64,000 nt of DNA from the NCBI RefSeq assembly GCF_009857605.1, contig NZ_WWCT01000013.1:107233-171232 (forward strand), given 5' to 3'. This document shows positions 9,801 to 18,861 of this stretch, in pieces; position 1 is the first letter of the stretch; each line of letters starts with the position of its first letter. The DNA comes from Duganella levis (GTDB lineage Bacteria > Pseudomonadota > Gammaproteobacteria > Burkholderiales > Burkholderiaceae_D). Below the pieces are notes generated by a model. That model searched no databases, was not told the DNA's origin, and saw only the letters and a program-made list of their open reading frames with translations. A program made the translations under genes and the position numbers.

Positions 9801-10733
9801 GTGCAAAACCAAACTTCTCCCCTTATTCTCAGCTTTGGCGCCGCCGATCCGGCCGGCGCCATGGGTGTCCAGGCCGACCTGGCAGCTTTCTCCGCCCTCT
9901 CCTGCACTGGACTGGCGGTGACCACCGCGTTGCTGATCGGCGACAGCGCCCGCGTCGAAGACCTGCAGGACATCGACCCCGATTGGGTGGCCGATCAGGC
10001 CCGCGTGCTACTGGAGGACATGACCATGGCCGCCTTCAAGGTCGGCGCCATCACCAACCTGGAACAGGTGGCGGCGATCGCCGAGATCCTGTCCGACTAT
10101 CCGGACGCGCCGCTGATCCTCGATCCCTTCAGTTCCCGCCTGCCGTCGCTGCCCGACGACGACGCCGAAGAGCTGCTGACCGCGATCCGCCAGTTGCTGG
10201 TGCCGCAGGCTACGCTGCTGATGCTGTCGCAGGTGGAACTGGGCCGGCTGGCCGAAACCTGGCGCGAGTCCGCCGATGCCGGTGAACCCGGCGAATCTGG
10301 CGAAGCCGCCGAATCCAGCGCGGATGCCGATGCAGATGCAGATGCCGATGCCGTCATGGTTGAAGACACGCTGGAATCGGACGTCGAGCACCTGCTGGCC
10401 CTGGGCTGCGAATTCGTGCTGGTGACCGGCACCCCGTCCGGTGCGCCCGGCGAAAACGGCGGCCCAAGCACCCTGGCCAACACCCTGTTCGGCGCCGATG
10501 GCGTCATCAGCCACGACGCCTGGCAGCATCTGACCGGGCCATTCATCGGCGCCGGCGGCACGCTGTCGGCGGCGCTGACGGCCTTTATGGCGCGCGGCGC
10601 GGACGTGCCGGAAGCAGTGGCGGCGGCGCAGGAGTACACTGTCGGCGCGCTGGCGCATGCGCAGCGCTACGGCATGGGCAAGTTCGTGCCGAACCGTTTT
10701 TTCCATTTACAGTCCGCAGCGGACATGCAGTAG
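9801..10733 (+). CDS. ThiD-like (hydroxymethylpyrimidine/phosphomethylpyrimidine kinase family) protein with altered active site
   Basis: A 310-residue ribokinase-fold protein related to ThiD, which phosphorylates HMP and HMP-P in thiamin synthesis. The start is GTG. The N-terminal substrate motif is [15 protein letters not shown] rather than the usual G.D..GGAG.QADLK. The C-terminal anion-hole motif is [10 protein letters not shown] where canonical ThiD has GTGCT..AA, so the catalytic Cys is replaced by Gly. An acidic insert (about residues 155-190) contains a run of Asp-Ala dipeptides coded by a hexamer tandem repeat. It sits 17 nt before hemL, as in related betaproteobacteria. The fold is clear; HMP kinase activity is uncertain. 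Confidence 0.75.
   Translation: MQNQTSPLILSFGAADPAGAMGVQADLAAFSALSCTGLAVTTALLIGDSARVEDLQDIDPDWVADQARVLLEDMTMAAFKVGAITNLEQVAAIAEILSDYPDAPLILDPFSSRLPSLPDDDAEELLTAIRQLLVPQATLLMLSQVELGRLAETWRESADAGEPGESGEAAESSADADADADADAVMVEDTLESDVEHLLALGCEFVLVTGTPSGAPGENGGPSTLANTLFGADGVISHDAWQHLTGPFIGAGGTLSAALTAFMARGADVPEAVAAAQEYTVGALAHAQRYGMGKFVPNRFFHLQSAADMQ
10323..10352. repeat. Hexamer tandem repeat (GATGCM x5)
   Basis: Five head-to-tail copies of a 6-base unit, GATGCC or GATGCA, lie in frame inside the thiD-like gene and encode an Asp-Ala dipeptide run in the acidic insert. The unit is a multiple of three, so copy-number change would alter length without breaking the frame. Confidence 0.85.
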
Positions 10734-10750
10734 TAGAGAAAGATGCCATC

Positions 10751-12037
10751 ATGACCACGATTTCCAAGAACGACCAGCTGTTCGAGCGCGCCCAGAAAAC
10801 CACGCCAGGCGGCGTCAACTCGCCGGTGCGCGCCTTCCGTTCGGTGGGCGGCACGCCGCGCTTCATCACCCGCGCCGAAGGCCCGTACTTCTGGGACGCG
10901 GATGGCAAGCGTTATATCGACTATATCGGCTCGTGGGGCCCGGCGATCGTCGGCCACGCGCATCCGGAGGTGGTGAAGGCGGTGCAGGAAGCGGCCACGC
11001 GCGGCCTGTCGTTCGGCGCGCCGACCGAAGGCGAAGTCGAAATGGCCGAGGAACTGGTGCGCCTGGTGCCGTCGCTGGAGCAAGTGCGCCTGGTGTCGTC
11101 GGGTACCGAAGCGACCATGAGCGCGCTGCGCCTGGCGCGCGGCGCCACGGGCCGCGACAAGATCGTCAAGTTCGAAGGCTGCTACCACGGCCACGCCGAC
11201 TCGCTGCTGGTGAAAGCGGGCAGCGGTCTGCTCACCTTCGGCAATCCAACGTCGGCCGGCGTGCCGGAGGACTTCGTCAAGCACACGCTGGTGCTGGACT
11301 ATAACAACGTGGCGCAGATCGAAGAGGCGTTCGCCAACTTCGGCGACGAAATCGCCTGCGTGATCGTCGAGCCGGTGGCTGGCAATATGAACCTGATCAA
11401 GGCATCGGAAGCCTTCCTGCAAGCGCTGCGCGCGCTGTGCACCAAGCATGGCGCACTGCTGATCTTCGATGAAGTGATGTGCGGCTTCCGCGTGGCGCTG
11501 GGCGGCGCGCAGGAACTGTACGGCATCCAGCCGGATCTGACGGCGCTGGGCAAAGTGATCGGCGGCGGCTTGCCGGTGGCGGCGTTTGGCGGCAGCGCGA
11601 AATTGATGAGCAATATGTCGCCGGTTGGCGCGGTCTACCAGGCTGGCACGCTGTCGGGCAATCCGGTAGCGGTGGCGGCGGGCATGACCACGCTGAAGCT
11701 GATCCAGCAGCCGGGCTTCTACGACAAATTGGGCGCCACCGCCAAGCGCCTGGCCGATGGCCTGACGGCGGCGGCGAAAGAAGCCGGCATTCCGTTCTGC
11801 GCCGATGCGGTGGGCGGCATGTTCGGCCTGTACTTCAGCGAAACGCCGCCGAACAACTACGCCGAAATGATGGCCGGTAACCGCGAGCGCTTCAACGTCT
11901 TCTTCCACAAGATGCTGGACGAAGGCGTCTACTTCGCGCCGGCGGCGTTTGAAGCGGGCTTCGTCTCGGCCCAGCACAGCGACGACGTGATCGACGAAAC
12001 CATCGCCGCCGCCCGCCGCGTGTTCGCCACGCTGTAA
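10751..12037 (+). CDS. hemL: Glutamate-1-semialdehyde 2,1-aminomutase
   Basis: A 428-residue class III PLP aminotransferase that converts glutamate-1-semialdehyde to 5-aminolevulinate in the C5 route of tetrapyrrole synthesis. Diagnostic features are the [11 protein letters not shown] start, [15 protein letters not shown], the DEVMCGFR motif and the PLP-lysine K268 in [13 protein letters not shown]. The length is typical. It follows the thiD-like gene by 17 nt and ends with two tandem TAA stops directly before a long palindrome that separates it from a convergent ABC transporter gene. Confidence 0.97.
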   Translation: MTTISKNDQLFERAQKTTPGGVNSPVRAFRSVGGTPRFITRAEGPYFWDADGKRYIDYIGSWGPAIVGHAHPEVVKAVQEAATRGLSFGAPTEGEVEMAEELVRLVPSLEQVRLVSSGTEATMSALRLARGATGRDKIVKFEGCYHGHADSLLVKAGSGLLTFGNPTSAGVPEDFVKHTLVLDYNNVAQIEEAFANFGDEIACVIVEPVAGNMNLIKASEAFLQALRALCTKHGALLIFDEVMCGFRVALGGAQELYGIQPDLTALGKVIGGGLPVAAFGGSAKLMSNMSPVGAVYQAGTLSGNPVAVAAGMTTLKLIQQPGFYDKLGATAKRLADGLTAAAKEAGIPFCADAVGGMFGLYFSETPPNNYAEMMAGNRERFNVFFHKMLDEGVYFAPAAFEAGFVSAQHSDDVIDETIAAARRVFATL

Positions 12038-12042
12038 TAACC

Positions 12043-12128
12043 CGGGGTCAGTTCTGCCAAATGCACACGAGCCCTGCCGTAGCATCCGCTAGGGCAGGGC
12101 TCGTGTGCATTTGGCAGAACTGACCCCG
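12043..12128. repeat. Long palindrome with GGGGTCAG ends (copy 1)
   Basis: A perfect 36-bp inverted repeat (12043-12078 with 12093-12128) surrounds a 14-nt centre. Inside the centre, after one G/G mismatch, four more pairs form (12080-12083 with 12088-12091). It starts with GGGGTCAG and lies between convergent hemL and the ABC ATPase gene. No T-tract follows on either side, so it is not a textbook terminator, although it could stop or stabilise transcripts from both directions. A diverged relative lies at 57106-57173, also between convergent genes. Confidence 0.9.
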
Positions 12129-12144
12129 TATTGTATTGGAAGAC

Positions 12145-13470
12145 TCAGTCGGCAGCGGGATCGTCTTCTTCCGGTCGCTGAATCACGCCGGTGTTGAAGT
12201 TGTACTCGAACAGGTCGCCGTAACGGCCCCACTCGATCGCTACCCGCAGCGCGCGCTCGGCTTCTTCTTCGCTCAGCGTGAAGCGCAGCAGTTTCAAGAA
12301 CAGGTCTTCCGGCAGGTCGCCCGATTTGTCCTGTTGCAGGCCGTGACAGATATACGCGATCAGCGGCACATGCTCCAGCAGCTGCTTGCCGAATATCTCC
12401 TGGCGCTCCGTGTTGTTGGCCTTGACATAGCGCTCGCCCAACTCCGTCATCAGGATGTCGCCGTTGGTCAGATAGGCGAAGCCCAGCAGGATCAGCGCAT
12501 TCAGCACCTCCAGCAATTCCGCGTCCGTCAGCTCCGTCTCTTCGGCGATCTTCGGCAAATCGGCGCGGCCGTGGAACGGTTCTTCCGCCAGCGATTCCAG
12601 AATCCCTTCCATGTGCGCGATGCCGGCCTGCGGCAGACGGTCGCCCAGCTGCAGCTTGACTTCCCGCTCGCTGATCAAGCCACTGCCACCACCGCCACGA
12701 CGGCCGGCACTGGCCGTCATCAGCTCATACACCTTGTCGATCAGATGGCGCACCTCGGCGCTTTCCGCCTTGCGCGGCTGCGGCAGGGAGATCGGCAGTT
12801 CGGCGCGTATGCGTCCCGGATCGCTGGCGAAGATCAGTACCCGGTCGGCCATCATCACCGCTTCCTCGATATTGTGCGACACCACCAGAATCGCCTTGGT
12901 CGGAATCTGGCCCGACTGCCACAACTCCAGAATCTCTTCGCGCAGGCGTTCGCCGGTCAGCACGTCCAGCGCCGAAAAAGCCTCGTCCATCAGCAGCACT
13001 TCCGGTTCCATCACCAGCGCGCGGGCGATGCCGACCCGCTGGCGCATGCCGCCCGACAGTTCGCGCGGCAGCGCGCCTTCAAAGCCGGACAGGCCAATCA
13101 GGTCGATCACCTTCTCGGCGCGGCGCGCCCGCTCTTCCGGCGGCATGCCCTGCGCTTCCAGCCCTAGCTCCACATTCTTCTGCACCGTCAGCCATGGGAA
13201 CAGCGCAAACGACTGGAACACCATACGGATGCCGCGCGCCGTGCCGTACAAGGGCATGCCGCGATACAGCACCTGGCCTTCATCGGCCTGGATCAGGCCC
13301 GCCATAATCCGCAACATGGTCGATTTGCCGGAGCCGGATTGCCCCAGCAGCGCAACGATCTCGCCCTCGCGCAGCGTAAATTCAACGCCTTCCAGCACCG
13401 AGCGCGCGGAGCCGTCGGCGCCGCGGAAGTGCTTGCCGACGGCTTTCAGTTCAACGATAGGAGTGCTCAT
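12145..13470 (-). CDS. ABC transporter ATP-binding protein with C-terminal AAA-associated domain
   Basis: A 441-residue ATPase of the nitrate/sulfonate/taurine importer class. Walker A is GQSGSGKST, the signature is LSGGMRQR and Walker B is VLLMDEAFSALD, followed by the H-loop region (VVSHNIEEA). Residues from about 290 on form an extra domain absent from simple SsuB/TauB proteins (ISEREVKLQLG, LLGFAYLTNG, RVAIEWGRYGDLFEY), matching the AAA-associated C-terminal domain seen in some paralogues. It follows the fused permease gene by 10 nt. No substrate-binding protein gene is adjacent, so the substrate cannot be assigned. Confidence 0.88.
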   Translation of the reverse strand: MSTPIVELKAVGKHFRGADGSARSVLEGVEFTLREGEIVALLGQSGSGKSTMLRIMAGLIQADEGQVLYRGMPLYGTARGIRMVFQSFALFPWLTVQKNVELGLEAQGMPPEERARRAEKVIDLIGLSGFEGALPRELSGGMRQRVGIARALVMEPEVLLMDEAFSALDVLTGERLREEILELWQSGQIPTKAILVVSHNIEEAVMMADRVLIFASDPGRIRAELPISLPQPRKAESAEVRHLIDKVYELMTASAGRRGGGGSGLISEREVKLQLGDRLPQAGIAHMEGILESLAEEPFHGRADLPKIAEETELTDAELLEVLNALILLGFAYLTNGDILMTELGERYVKANNTERQEIFGKQLLEHVPLIAYICHGLQQDKSGDLPEDLFLKLLRFTLSEEEAERALRVAIEWGRYGDLFEYNFNTGVIQRPEEDDPAAD

Positions 13471-13480
13471 GATTCTGTTC

Positions 13481-15211
13481 CTAGAAATGCAGCCGGCTTT
13501 CGGCCAGGGTGTACAAACGGCGCCACACGAAGTGGTTAAAGCCCATCACGAAAATACACATGATGCCGATGCCCAGCGCGATGCGCGGGAAGTCGCCGGT
13601 GGCGGTCATCTCGGCGATGTAGCTGCCGATGCCGTGCGCCTTCAAGGTGGTTGGCCCCCAGCTCACCAGCTCCGAGACGATGGCGGCATTCCATGAGCCG
13701 CCCGACGCGGTAATCGCCCCCGTCACAAAACTGGGGAAGATGGCCGGCAGCAGGTAGCGGCGCCATTTCAGCCAGCCGGTCAAACCGAAGTTCTTGGCGG
13801 CGTGACGCAATTCGGTCGGTATCGTCGAAGCGCCGGCAATCACGTTAAACAGCAGATACCACTGGGTGCCGAGGATCATCAGCGGCGACAGCCAGATGTC
13901 CGGATTCAGGTGATAGCGCACGATGATGATCACCGCCACCGGGAACACCAGATTGGCCGGGAAAGCGGCCAGGAACTGCGCCACCGCCTGCGTGCGCGAT
14001 GCCCAACGCGGATTCATGCCGATCCAGATCCCGACCGGCACCCAGACGATGGCCGCCAGCGCCAGCAGCACCACCACGCGGATCATGGTGTACACGCCCA
14101 GCATCAGCACATGGCCTACTTCACCCCAACCGACTTCGGTGCGGATAAAGTGCACCAAGCTCCATAGCGCGTAAAACACCACGGCCGCAATCACCGCATC
14201 CCATACGCGCTGCGGCACCAGCGATGGCTTGTCCTTGCGCGCGCGGATCGAGGTGCCGTCGTGCGACAGGCGGAACACGGCGATGGAGCGCGACAGCTGG
14301 TGGCCAAACCATTCCACCAGTTGCTGCGTGCGTTCGGTGCGGCGCAGCCAGGTGAGCAGCCACGAAGACTGCGCGGTATCGCCGCCGGTTTCCTCGAAGC
14401 GGAATTTGTCGGCCCACGCCAGCAGTGGGCGGAAGAACAGCTGGTCGTACGCCAGCACCGCGATCAGCATGGCGAAGATGGCCCAGCCGATCGCGCCCAA
14501 ATTACTCTGCTCGATCGCCAGCGCGATATAGGAACCCATGCCCGGCAGTTTGATCGTCTGGTTGGAGACCACAATCGCTTCCGACGCCACCACGAAGAAC
14601 CAGCCGCCGGACATCGACATCATCATATTCCACAGCAAACCAGGCATGGCATACGGCAGTTCCAGGCGCCAGAAGCGCTGCCAGCCCGACAGCTGAAACA
14701 CCTGCGCCGCTTCCGACAATTCGGCCGGCACGGTACGGAAACCCTGGTACGCCGAGAAAGCCATATTCCACGCCTGCGACGTAAAGATCGCAAACACGGC
14801 GGCGCATTCCACGCCCAGCAGGTTGCCGGGGAATAGCGCAATGAAAGCCGTGACGGTAATCGACAGGAAGCCGAGGATCGGAATCGATTGCAGGATGTCC
14901 AGCATCGGCACCATGATTTTTTCAGCGGTGCGGTACTTGGTGGTCAACGCGGCAAACACGCAGCTGAAAATCACCGACGCGCCCAGCGCGATGAACATGC
15001 GCAGCGTAGTGCGCAGCACGTAGTACGGCAGATTGATCGGGTCGAGCGACATCGGCAAGGCCTGGCCGAGTTCATACGGCCGCGCCATCTGCTGGCTGCC
15101 ATAGGCCATCAGCACGAAGAGCGCCAATACGATCGGCAGCAGCGCCCAGTCCCAGCGGTTACCGCCGGCTTCCACCACCTGGCGGGGGAAAAATTGCCGT
15201 TTCTTGTTCAT
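13481..15211 (-). CDS. ABC transporter permease, two permease domains fused
   Basis: A 576-residue inner-membrane protein holding two copies of the binding-protein-dependent permease domain. Each half has an EAA-type loop for contact with the ATPase: ELSEAAQVFQLSGWQRFWRLELP-like near residue 185 and ELRHAAKNFGLTGWLKW near residue 470. A polar ~60-residue linker (about 285-345) joins the halves. Such a fusion supplies both membrane subunits of one transporter. It is translated first, then the ATPase gene 10 nt downstream. Start ATG at 15211 follows an AGAAAGTAAT stretch that is only a weak ribosome site. Confidence 0.88.
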   Translation of the reverse strand: MNKKRQFFPRQVVEAGGNRWDWALLPIVLALFVLMAYGSQQMARPYELGQALPMSLDPINLPYYVLRTTLRMFIALGASVIFSCVFAALTTKYRTAEKIMVPMLDILQSIPILGFLSITVTAFIALFPGNLLGVECAAVFAIFTSQAWNMAFSAYQGFRTVPAELSEAAQVFQLSGWQRFWRLELPYAMPGLLWNMMMSMSGGWFFVVASEAIVVSNQTIKLPGMGSYIALAIEQSNLGAIGWAIFAMLIAVLAYDQLFFRPLLAWADKFRFEETGGDTAQSSWLLTWLRRTERTQQLVEWFGHQLSRSIAVFRLSHDGTSIRARKDKPSLVPQRVWDAVIAAVVFYALWSLVHFIRTEVGWGEVGHVLMLGVYTMIRVVVLLALAAIVWVPVGIWIGMNPRWASRTQAVAQFLAAFPANLVFPVAVIIIVRYHLNPDIWLSPLMILGTQWYLLFNVIAGASTIPTELRHAAKNFGLTGWLKWRRYLLPAIFPSFVTGAITASGGSWNAAIVSELVSWGPTTLKAHGIGSYIAEMTATGDFPRIALGIGIMCIFVMGFNHFVWRRLYTLAESRLHF

Positions 15212-15333
15212 ATTATTACTTTCTCTGGGCGGCCAGAGCGGCCGCGAGGAGCAAAGGGAAGGAGGGAGCGCGTGCGCTGGCCGCCATTCTAATAGATTAA
15301 TCCGGCAACTATATTACGATCTTGAAAGTTAAC

Positions 15334-16299
15334 TTACTTGAGCCAGCCACGATGGCGGAAGTACAGGAACGGCGCAATGGCGCTGGTGATCATCAGCACG
15401 ATGGCGAATGGATAGCCTAGTTGCCATTCCAGTTCCGGCAGCCACTTGAAGTTCATGCCGTAGATCGAGGCGATCAGGGTCGGCGGCAGGAAGGCGACGC
15501 TGGCCACCGAGAAGATCTTGATGATCTTGTTCTGGTTAATGTTGATGAAACCGACCGTGGCGTCCATCAGGAAGTTGATCTTGTCGAACAGGAAGGAGGT
15601 GTGGCCGTCCAGCGATTCGATGTCGCGCAAAATCTGGCGGGCTTCTTCAAACTGTTCGGAATTCAGCAGCCGGCCGCGCATCAGGAAGCTGACCGCGCGG
15701 CGCGTATCCATCATGTTGCGGCGGATGCGGCCGTTCAAGTCTTCCTCGTGGGCGATGGCGTTCAGCGCGGCGGCCGCGTCCTGGTCGGTGAAGGTTTCCT
15801 GCAGCACGCGGCCGCTGACCTCTTCCAGCTGCTGGTAGATGCCTTCCAGCGCATCGGCCGAGTATTCGGCGTCGGTGGCGTACAGGTCCAGCAGCACGTC
15901 CATGTAGTCAGCGATCGAACCGGGACGCGAACGGGCGCGCATGCGCACCAGGCGGAACACCGGCAAATCGTCGGTATGCACCGAGAACAGGATCTTGCGC
16001 GCCAGGATAAACGCCACCGTCACGATGCGCGACGGGCCGTCCTCTTCTTCCAGCAGGAAGTCGGTGCGCAGGTGCAGGTCGCCGTTTTCCGCTTCGTAAT
16101 AGCGGGCCGACGCTTCGATGTCCTTGACCTCGTCCTCACCCGGCAAGATCACGCCATAGATGGTGCGGACCCAGGCGCGTTCGTCATCCGTCGGGTCGGT
16201 CAGGTCGACCCAGACCGGTTCGACCTGTTCCAGGTCTTCGCGACTGTCGATGGGCACCTGGTTGAGCCGGCCATTCTGGAGAACGAAAACATTAATCAT
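15334..16299 (-). CDS. corA: Magnesium/cobalt transporter CorA
   Basis: A 321-residue CorA-family divalent cation channel. The long acidic N-terminal cytoplasmic domain, the stalk helix, the YGMNF signature that ends TM1, and the short loop plus TM2 ending in YFRHRGWLK at the C-terminus are all visible. The ATG at 16299 (MINVFVLQNG) is chosen over a GTG four codons upstream because the family starts at that point. It is monocistronic by spacing: 122 nt separate it from the fused permease gene downstream and 49 nt from mtgA. Confidence 0.95.
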   Translation of the reverse strand: MINVFVLQNGRLNQVPIDSREDLEQVEPVWVDLTDPTDDERAWVRTIYGVILPGEDEVKDIEASARYYEAENGDLHLRTDFLLEEEDGPSRIVTVAFILARKILFSVHTDDLPVFRLVRMRARSRPGSIADYMDVLLDLYATDAEYSADALEGIYQQLEEVSGRVLQETFTDQDAAAALNAIAHEEDLNGRIRRNMMDTRRAVSFLMRGRLLNSEQFEEARQILRDIESLDGHTSFLFDKINFLMDATVGFININQNKIIKIFSVASVAFLPPTLIASIYGMNFKWLPELEWQLGYPFAIVLMITSAIAPFLYFRHRGWLK

Positions 16300-16348
16300 G
16301 GATAAACGCACCTTTGGAAACAGCGCAAGTGTACCCGCAAAGCCTGGT

Positions 16349-17053
16349 TTAAGGTAGGTCCGCTGAGCCCATGCGGCGCAAAATCACGCCGGTGCGGCGC
16401 GCCAGGTAATTGGAGTCGCGATGTTTGTCGAAATAGCGCGGATTGGGCAGCAATACCGCCAGTTTGGCCGCCTGCGGCGCGCTCAGGTTGGCCGCGCTGA
16501 CGCCGTAGTAGTGCCGTGCCGCCGCCTCGGCGCCAAAGGTGCCGGTGCCGAATTCCACCACGTTGAGGTAGATCTCGAAAATGCGCTCCTTGTCCATCAG
16601 CGTTTCCAGCATGAAGGTGATGATCAGCTCCTGCCCTTTACGCACGTAGCTGCGCGAACCGGACAGGAACAAATTCTTGGCCAGCTGCTGGGTAATGGTC
16701 GAGCCGCCCGACACCACCTTGTGCTTCTTGTTGTTCTTCTCGTAGGCTTTTTGCAGCGCCTCCCAGTCGACGCCGTCGTGGTCGGAGAAATTGGCGTCCT
16801 CGGAGGCGATGATGGCGCGCTTCAGGTTGTTGGAGATGCGGTTGTACGGCACCCACTGCTGCGTGATATTGGCGTTGGGATTCTTCTCGCGCAGCGCCGA
16901 CTGCTGCTCGCGCATAAAGCTGGTCATGCCCGGATTGTGGCCGACCCACCACCAGATCTGCAGCAGGAAGTACAGCTGCACCGCCACGAACAACAGAATC
17001 GGGACGATGAAGACCCACTTCACCCAGCGCCATTTACCGGACGATTTGCTCAT
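16349..17053 (-). CDS. mtgA: Monofunctional biosynthetic peptidoglycan transglycosylase
   Basis: A 234-residue GT51 glycosyltransferase that polymerises lipid II into glycan strands. One N-terminal TM anchor (about residues 13-33) is followed by the GT51 motifs: [20 protein letters not shown] with the catalytic Glu, [16 protein letters not shown], and the [14 protein letters not shown] segment. No transpeptidase domain follows, which is the MtgA hallmark. Its start overlaps the aroE stop by 4 nt (ATGA), so it is the last gene of a tonB-aroE-mtgA unit. Confidence 0.96.
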   Translation of the reverse strand: MSKSSGKWRWVKWVFIVPILLFVAVQLYFLLQIWWWVGHNPGMTSFMREQQSALREKNPNANITQQWVPYNRISNNLKRAIIASEDANFSDHDGVDWEALQKAYEKNNKKHKVVSGGSTITQQLAKNLFLSGSRSYVRKGQELIITFMLETLMDKERIFEIYLNVVEFGTGTFGAEAAARHYYGVSAANLSAPQAAKLAVLLPNPRYFDKHRDSNYLARRTGVILRRMGSADLP

Positions 17054-17868
17054 AGCTGGTCACGCAGCGTCTGCAATACGTCGGCCGTGGCCGGCTGCAC
17101 GCCGCGCCACAGGTGGAAGGCTTCGGCGGCCTGCTCGACCAGCATGCCCAGGCCGTCGCGCAACTGTGCGCCGTGCTGAGCAGCAAACTGCAAGAATACA
17201 GTGGGCGAGGCTCCGTACATCATGTCCAACGCCAAACATCCCGGCGCAAAGACCGACGGCGCTACCGGCGGCACTTCCGCGCTCAGGCTGGCTGCCGTGC
17301 CGTTGATGATGATGTCGTACTCGCCTTCGATGTCGGCAAAGCCGCACGCCGAAACCACGCCCTCGCCGCCCAGCGCGGCAAACTGTTCGACCAGTTCCTC
17401 GGCCTTGGCCACGGTGCGGTTGGCGATCACCAATTGAGCGGGGCGATGTTCCAGGATCGGCAGCACCACGCCGCGCACCGCGCCGCCCGCGCCCAGCAGC
17501 AGCACGCGCTTGCCGGTGATGCTCACGCCGGCGTTGTTGACGATGTCCGCCACCAAGCCAGCGCCGTCGGTGTTGTCGCCGATGATGCCTTCGTCGCTGA
17601 ACACCAGCGTGTTGACCGCGCCGGCCGCGCGCGCGCGGATGGTCAGCGCCTGCGCCAGCTTGACCGCTTCCAGCTTGAACGGCACCGTCACGTTGGCACC
17701 CTTGCCGCCTTCGGCGATGAAGGCGCGCACGGCGTCGGCAAAGCCGTCCACCGGCGCCAGACGGCGTTCGTACTGGATGTCGTGGCCGGTCTGGGCCGCA
17801 TAGGCGGCATGGATTTCCGGCGATTTGCTGTGGGCGATCGGGTTGCCGAATACGCAGTAGCGGTCCAT
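17050..17868 (-). CDS. aroE: Shikimate dehydrogenase
   Basis: A 272-residue NADPH-dependent enzyme that reduces 3-dehydroshikimate to shikimate in aromatic amino acid synthesis. The substrate-domain motifs [13 protein letters not shown] (catalytic Lys) and GDNTDG are present, then the dinucleotide-binding GAGGAVRG and the NRT motif of NADP-specific AroE. It starts 4 nt after the tonB-like stop and overlaps mtgA by 4 nt. The window also contains aroQ, another shikimate pathway gene, on the opposite strand. Confidence 0.96.
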   Translation of the reverse strand: MDRYCVFGNPIAHSKSPEIHAAYAAQTGHDIQYERRLAPVDGFADAVRAFIAEGGKGANVTVPFKLEAVKLAQALTIRARAAGAVNTLVFSDEGIIGDNTDGAGLVADIVNNAGVSITGKRVLLLGAGGAVRGVVLPILEHRPAQLVIANRTVAKAEELVEQFAALGGEGVVSACGFADIEGEYDIIINGTAASLSAEVPPVAPSVFAPGCLALDMMYGASPTVFLQFAAQHGAQLRDGLGMLVEQAAEAFHLWRGVQPATADVLQTLRDQL

Positions 17869-17872
17869 ATTC

Positions 17873-18760
17873 TTATCTTCCTCCGCCGCTCAGGTCGGCT
17901 TGTAATTTCTCTTCACGGGTGAATTTGAAGGTGGTGATGATCACCCACAAATCATCCTTGTCTCTGGACAGCATATTCGGCGGGAATTTGCCGAACGGCG
18001 CCGAGCGGCGCACGATGTGCATCGCCGCCTCGTCCAGCGCCGCATTGCCGGAGCTGCGCTCGACCTTGATGCCGCCCTCTTTCTCGTAGATGGTGCCGTC
18101 CTGGAACACCGGGATCGACAGCGTCAGCTGGCCATACAGTTTGCGTCCGTTGACGTTCGGGAAGTTCAGCGTGCCGATGTCCTCGATGCGCTTCTGCATG
18201 GTCTTGTAATAAATCGCGTAACCGACACCACGCGTACTTGGCGTAATCTGCGTGCGGTTCGGCCGTTTGTTCTGGTCCTCGATGGTCTCGCTGATTTCCG
18301 CCACGCGGCGGGCGATGGCCTTGCTCGATTCCAGCAGGTCGGCGCCGGTGGGCGTCGGGTCCGGCTTGAGTTGTTCGGTGACCGGCGGCGCGGTGACTGG
18401 CGATGGCGAGCGCACCTGGGTCATCAGCTGCTTCTGGCGTTCTTCCAGCTCGGCGATGCGGCGCTTGTTGGCTTTGACGCTGTCGCCCATTTCGGTCTTG
18501 CGCATGTCCGGCATGGGCGACTTGGAGCGGCCCAGGTTGGCCGTGCCGCCGCCTTCCAGGTCGGCCTGGGCGACGGCGTCGGCCTTCAGCGGCGCCTTGT
18601 TGTGCTTGGCGTTGACGAGGATGACTTCCAGCCCGGGATCGGCGGCCAATGCCGGCGCCGGCGACGGTGCCACGAAGCGCACCGCCAGCAAGGCAGCATG
18701 CGCCACCAGCGAAAAGCCGATGGCGAGGTACAGCAAGCGATTTTCTTTAAAAGACTTCAC
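17873..18760 (-). CDS. TonB-like energy transducer (periplasmic protein with TonB C-terminal domain)
   Basis: About 295 residues. A short cytoplasmic N-terminus and one TM helix ([18 protein letters not shown]) are followed by a Pro/Ala/Lys-containing periplasmic linker with a coiled-coil stretch ([17 protein letters not shown]) and a C-terminal domain resembling TonB ([17 protein letters not shown]...[26 protein letters not shown]). It probably transmits proton-motive energy to an outer-membrane partner; no ExbB/ExbD genes are nearby. The start is uncertain: I use GTG at 18760, while a TTG at 18790 would add ten residues. Neither has a clear Shine-Dalgarno. Confidence 0.82.
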   Translation of the reverse strand: MKSFKENRLLYLAIGFSLVAHAALLAVRFVAPSPAPALAADPGLEVILVNAKHNKAPLKADAVAQADLEGGGTANLGRSKSPMPDMRKTEMGDSVKANKRRIAELEERQKQLMTQVRSPSPVTAPPVTEQLKPDPTPTGADLLESSKAIARRVAEISETIEDQNKRPNRTQITPSTRGVGYAIYYKTMQKRIEDIGTLNFPNVNGRKLYGQLTLSIPVFQDGTIYEKEGGIKVERSSGNAALDEAAMHIVRRSAPFGKFPPNMLSRDKDDLWVIITTFKFTREEKLQADLSGGGR

Positions 18761-18804
18761 TCGGTGGCCGGATGATGGAAGATTGTCCAAATTCTACACG
18801 GGTC

Positions 18805-18824
18805 ATTCCCGCGCCGGCGGGAAT
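18805..18824. repeat. dRS3-like short palindrome (ATTCCC-N8-GGGAAT)
   Basis: A 20-bp palindrome between the rnb-like gene and the tonB-like gene: ATTCCC, an 8-nt centre GCGCCGGC that is itself palindromic, and GGGAAT, flanked by GTC on the left and CCA on the right. The pattern equals the dRS3 consensus known from Neisseria and matches short dispersed repeats seen in many proteobacteria. Only this copy was noticed in the window. Confidence 0.7.
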
Positions 18825-18861
18825 CCATACTCTGCATGGGCACCCGCTTGCGCGAGTGCGA

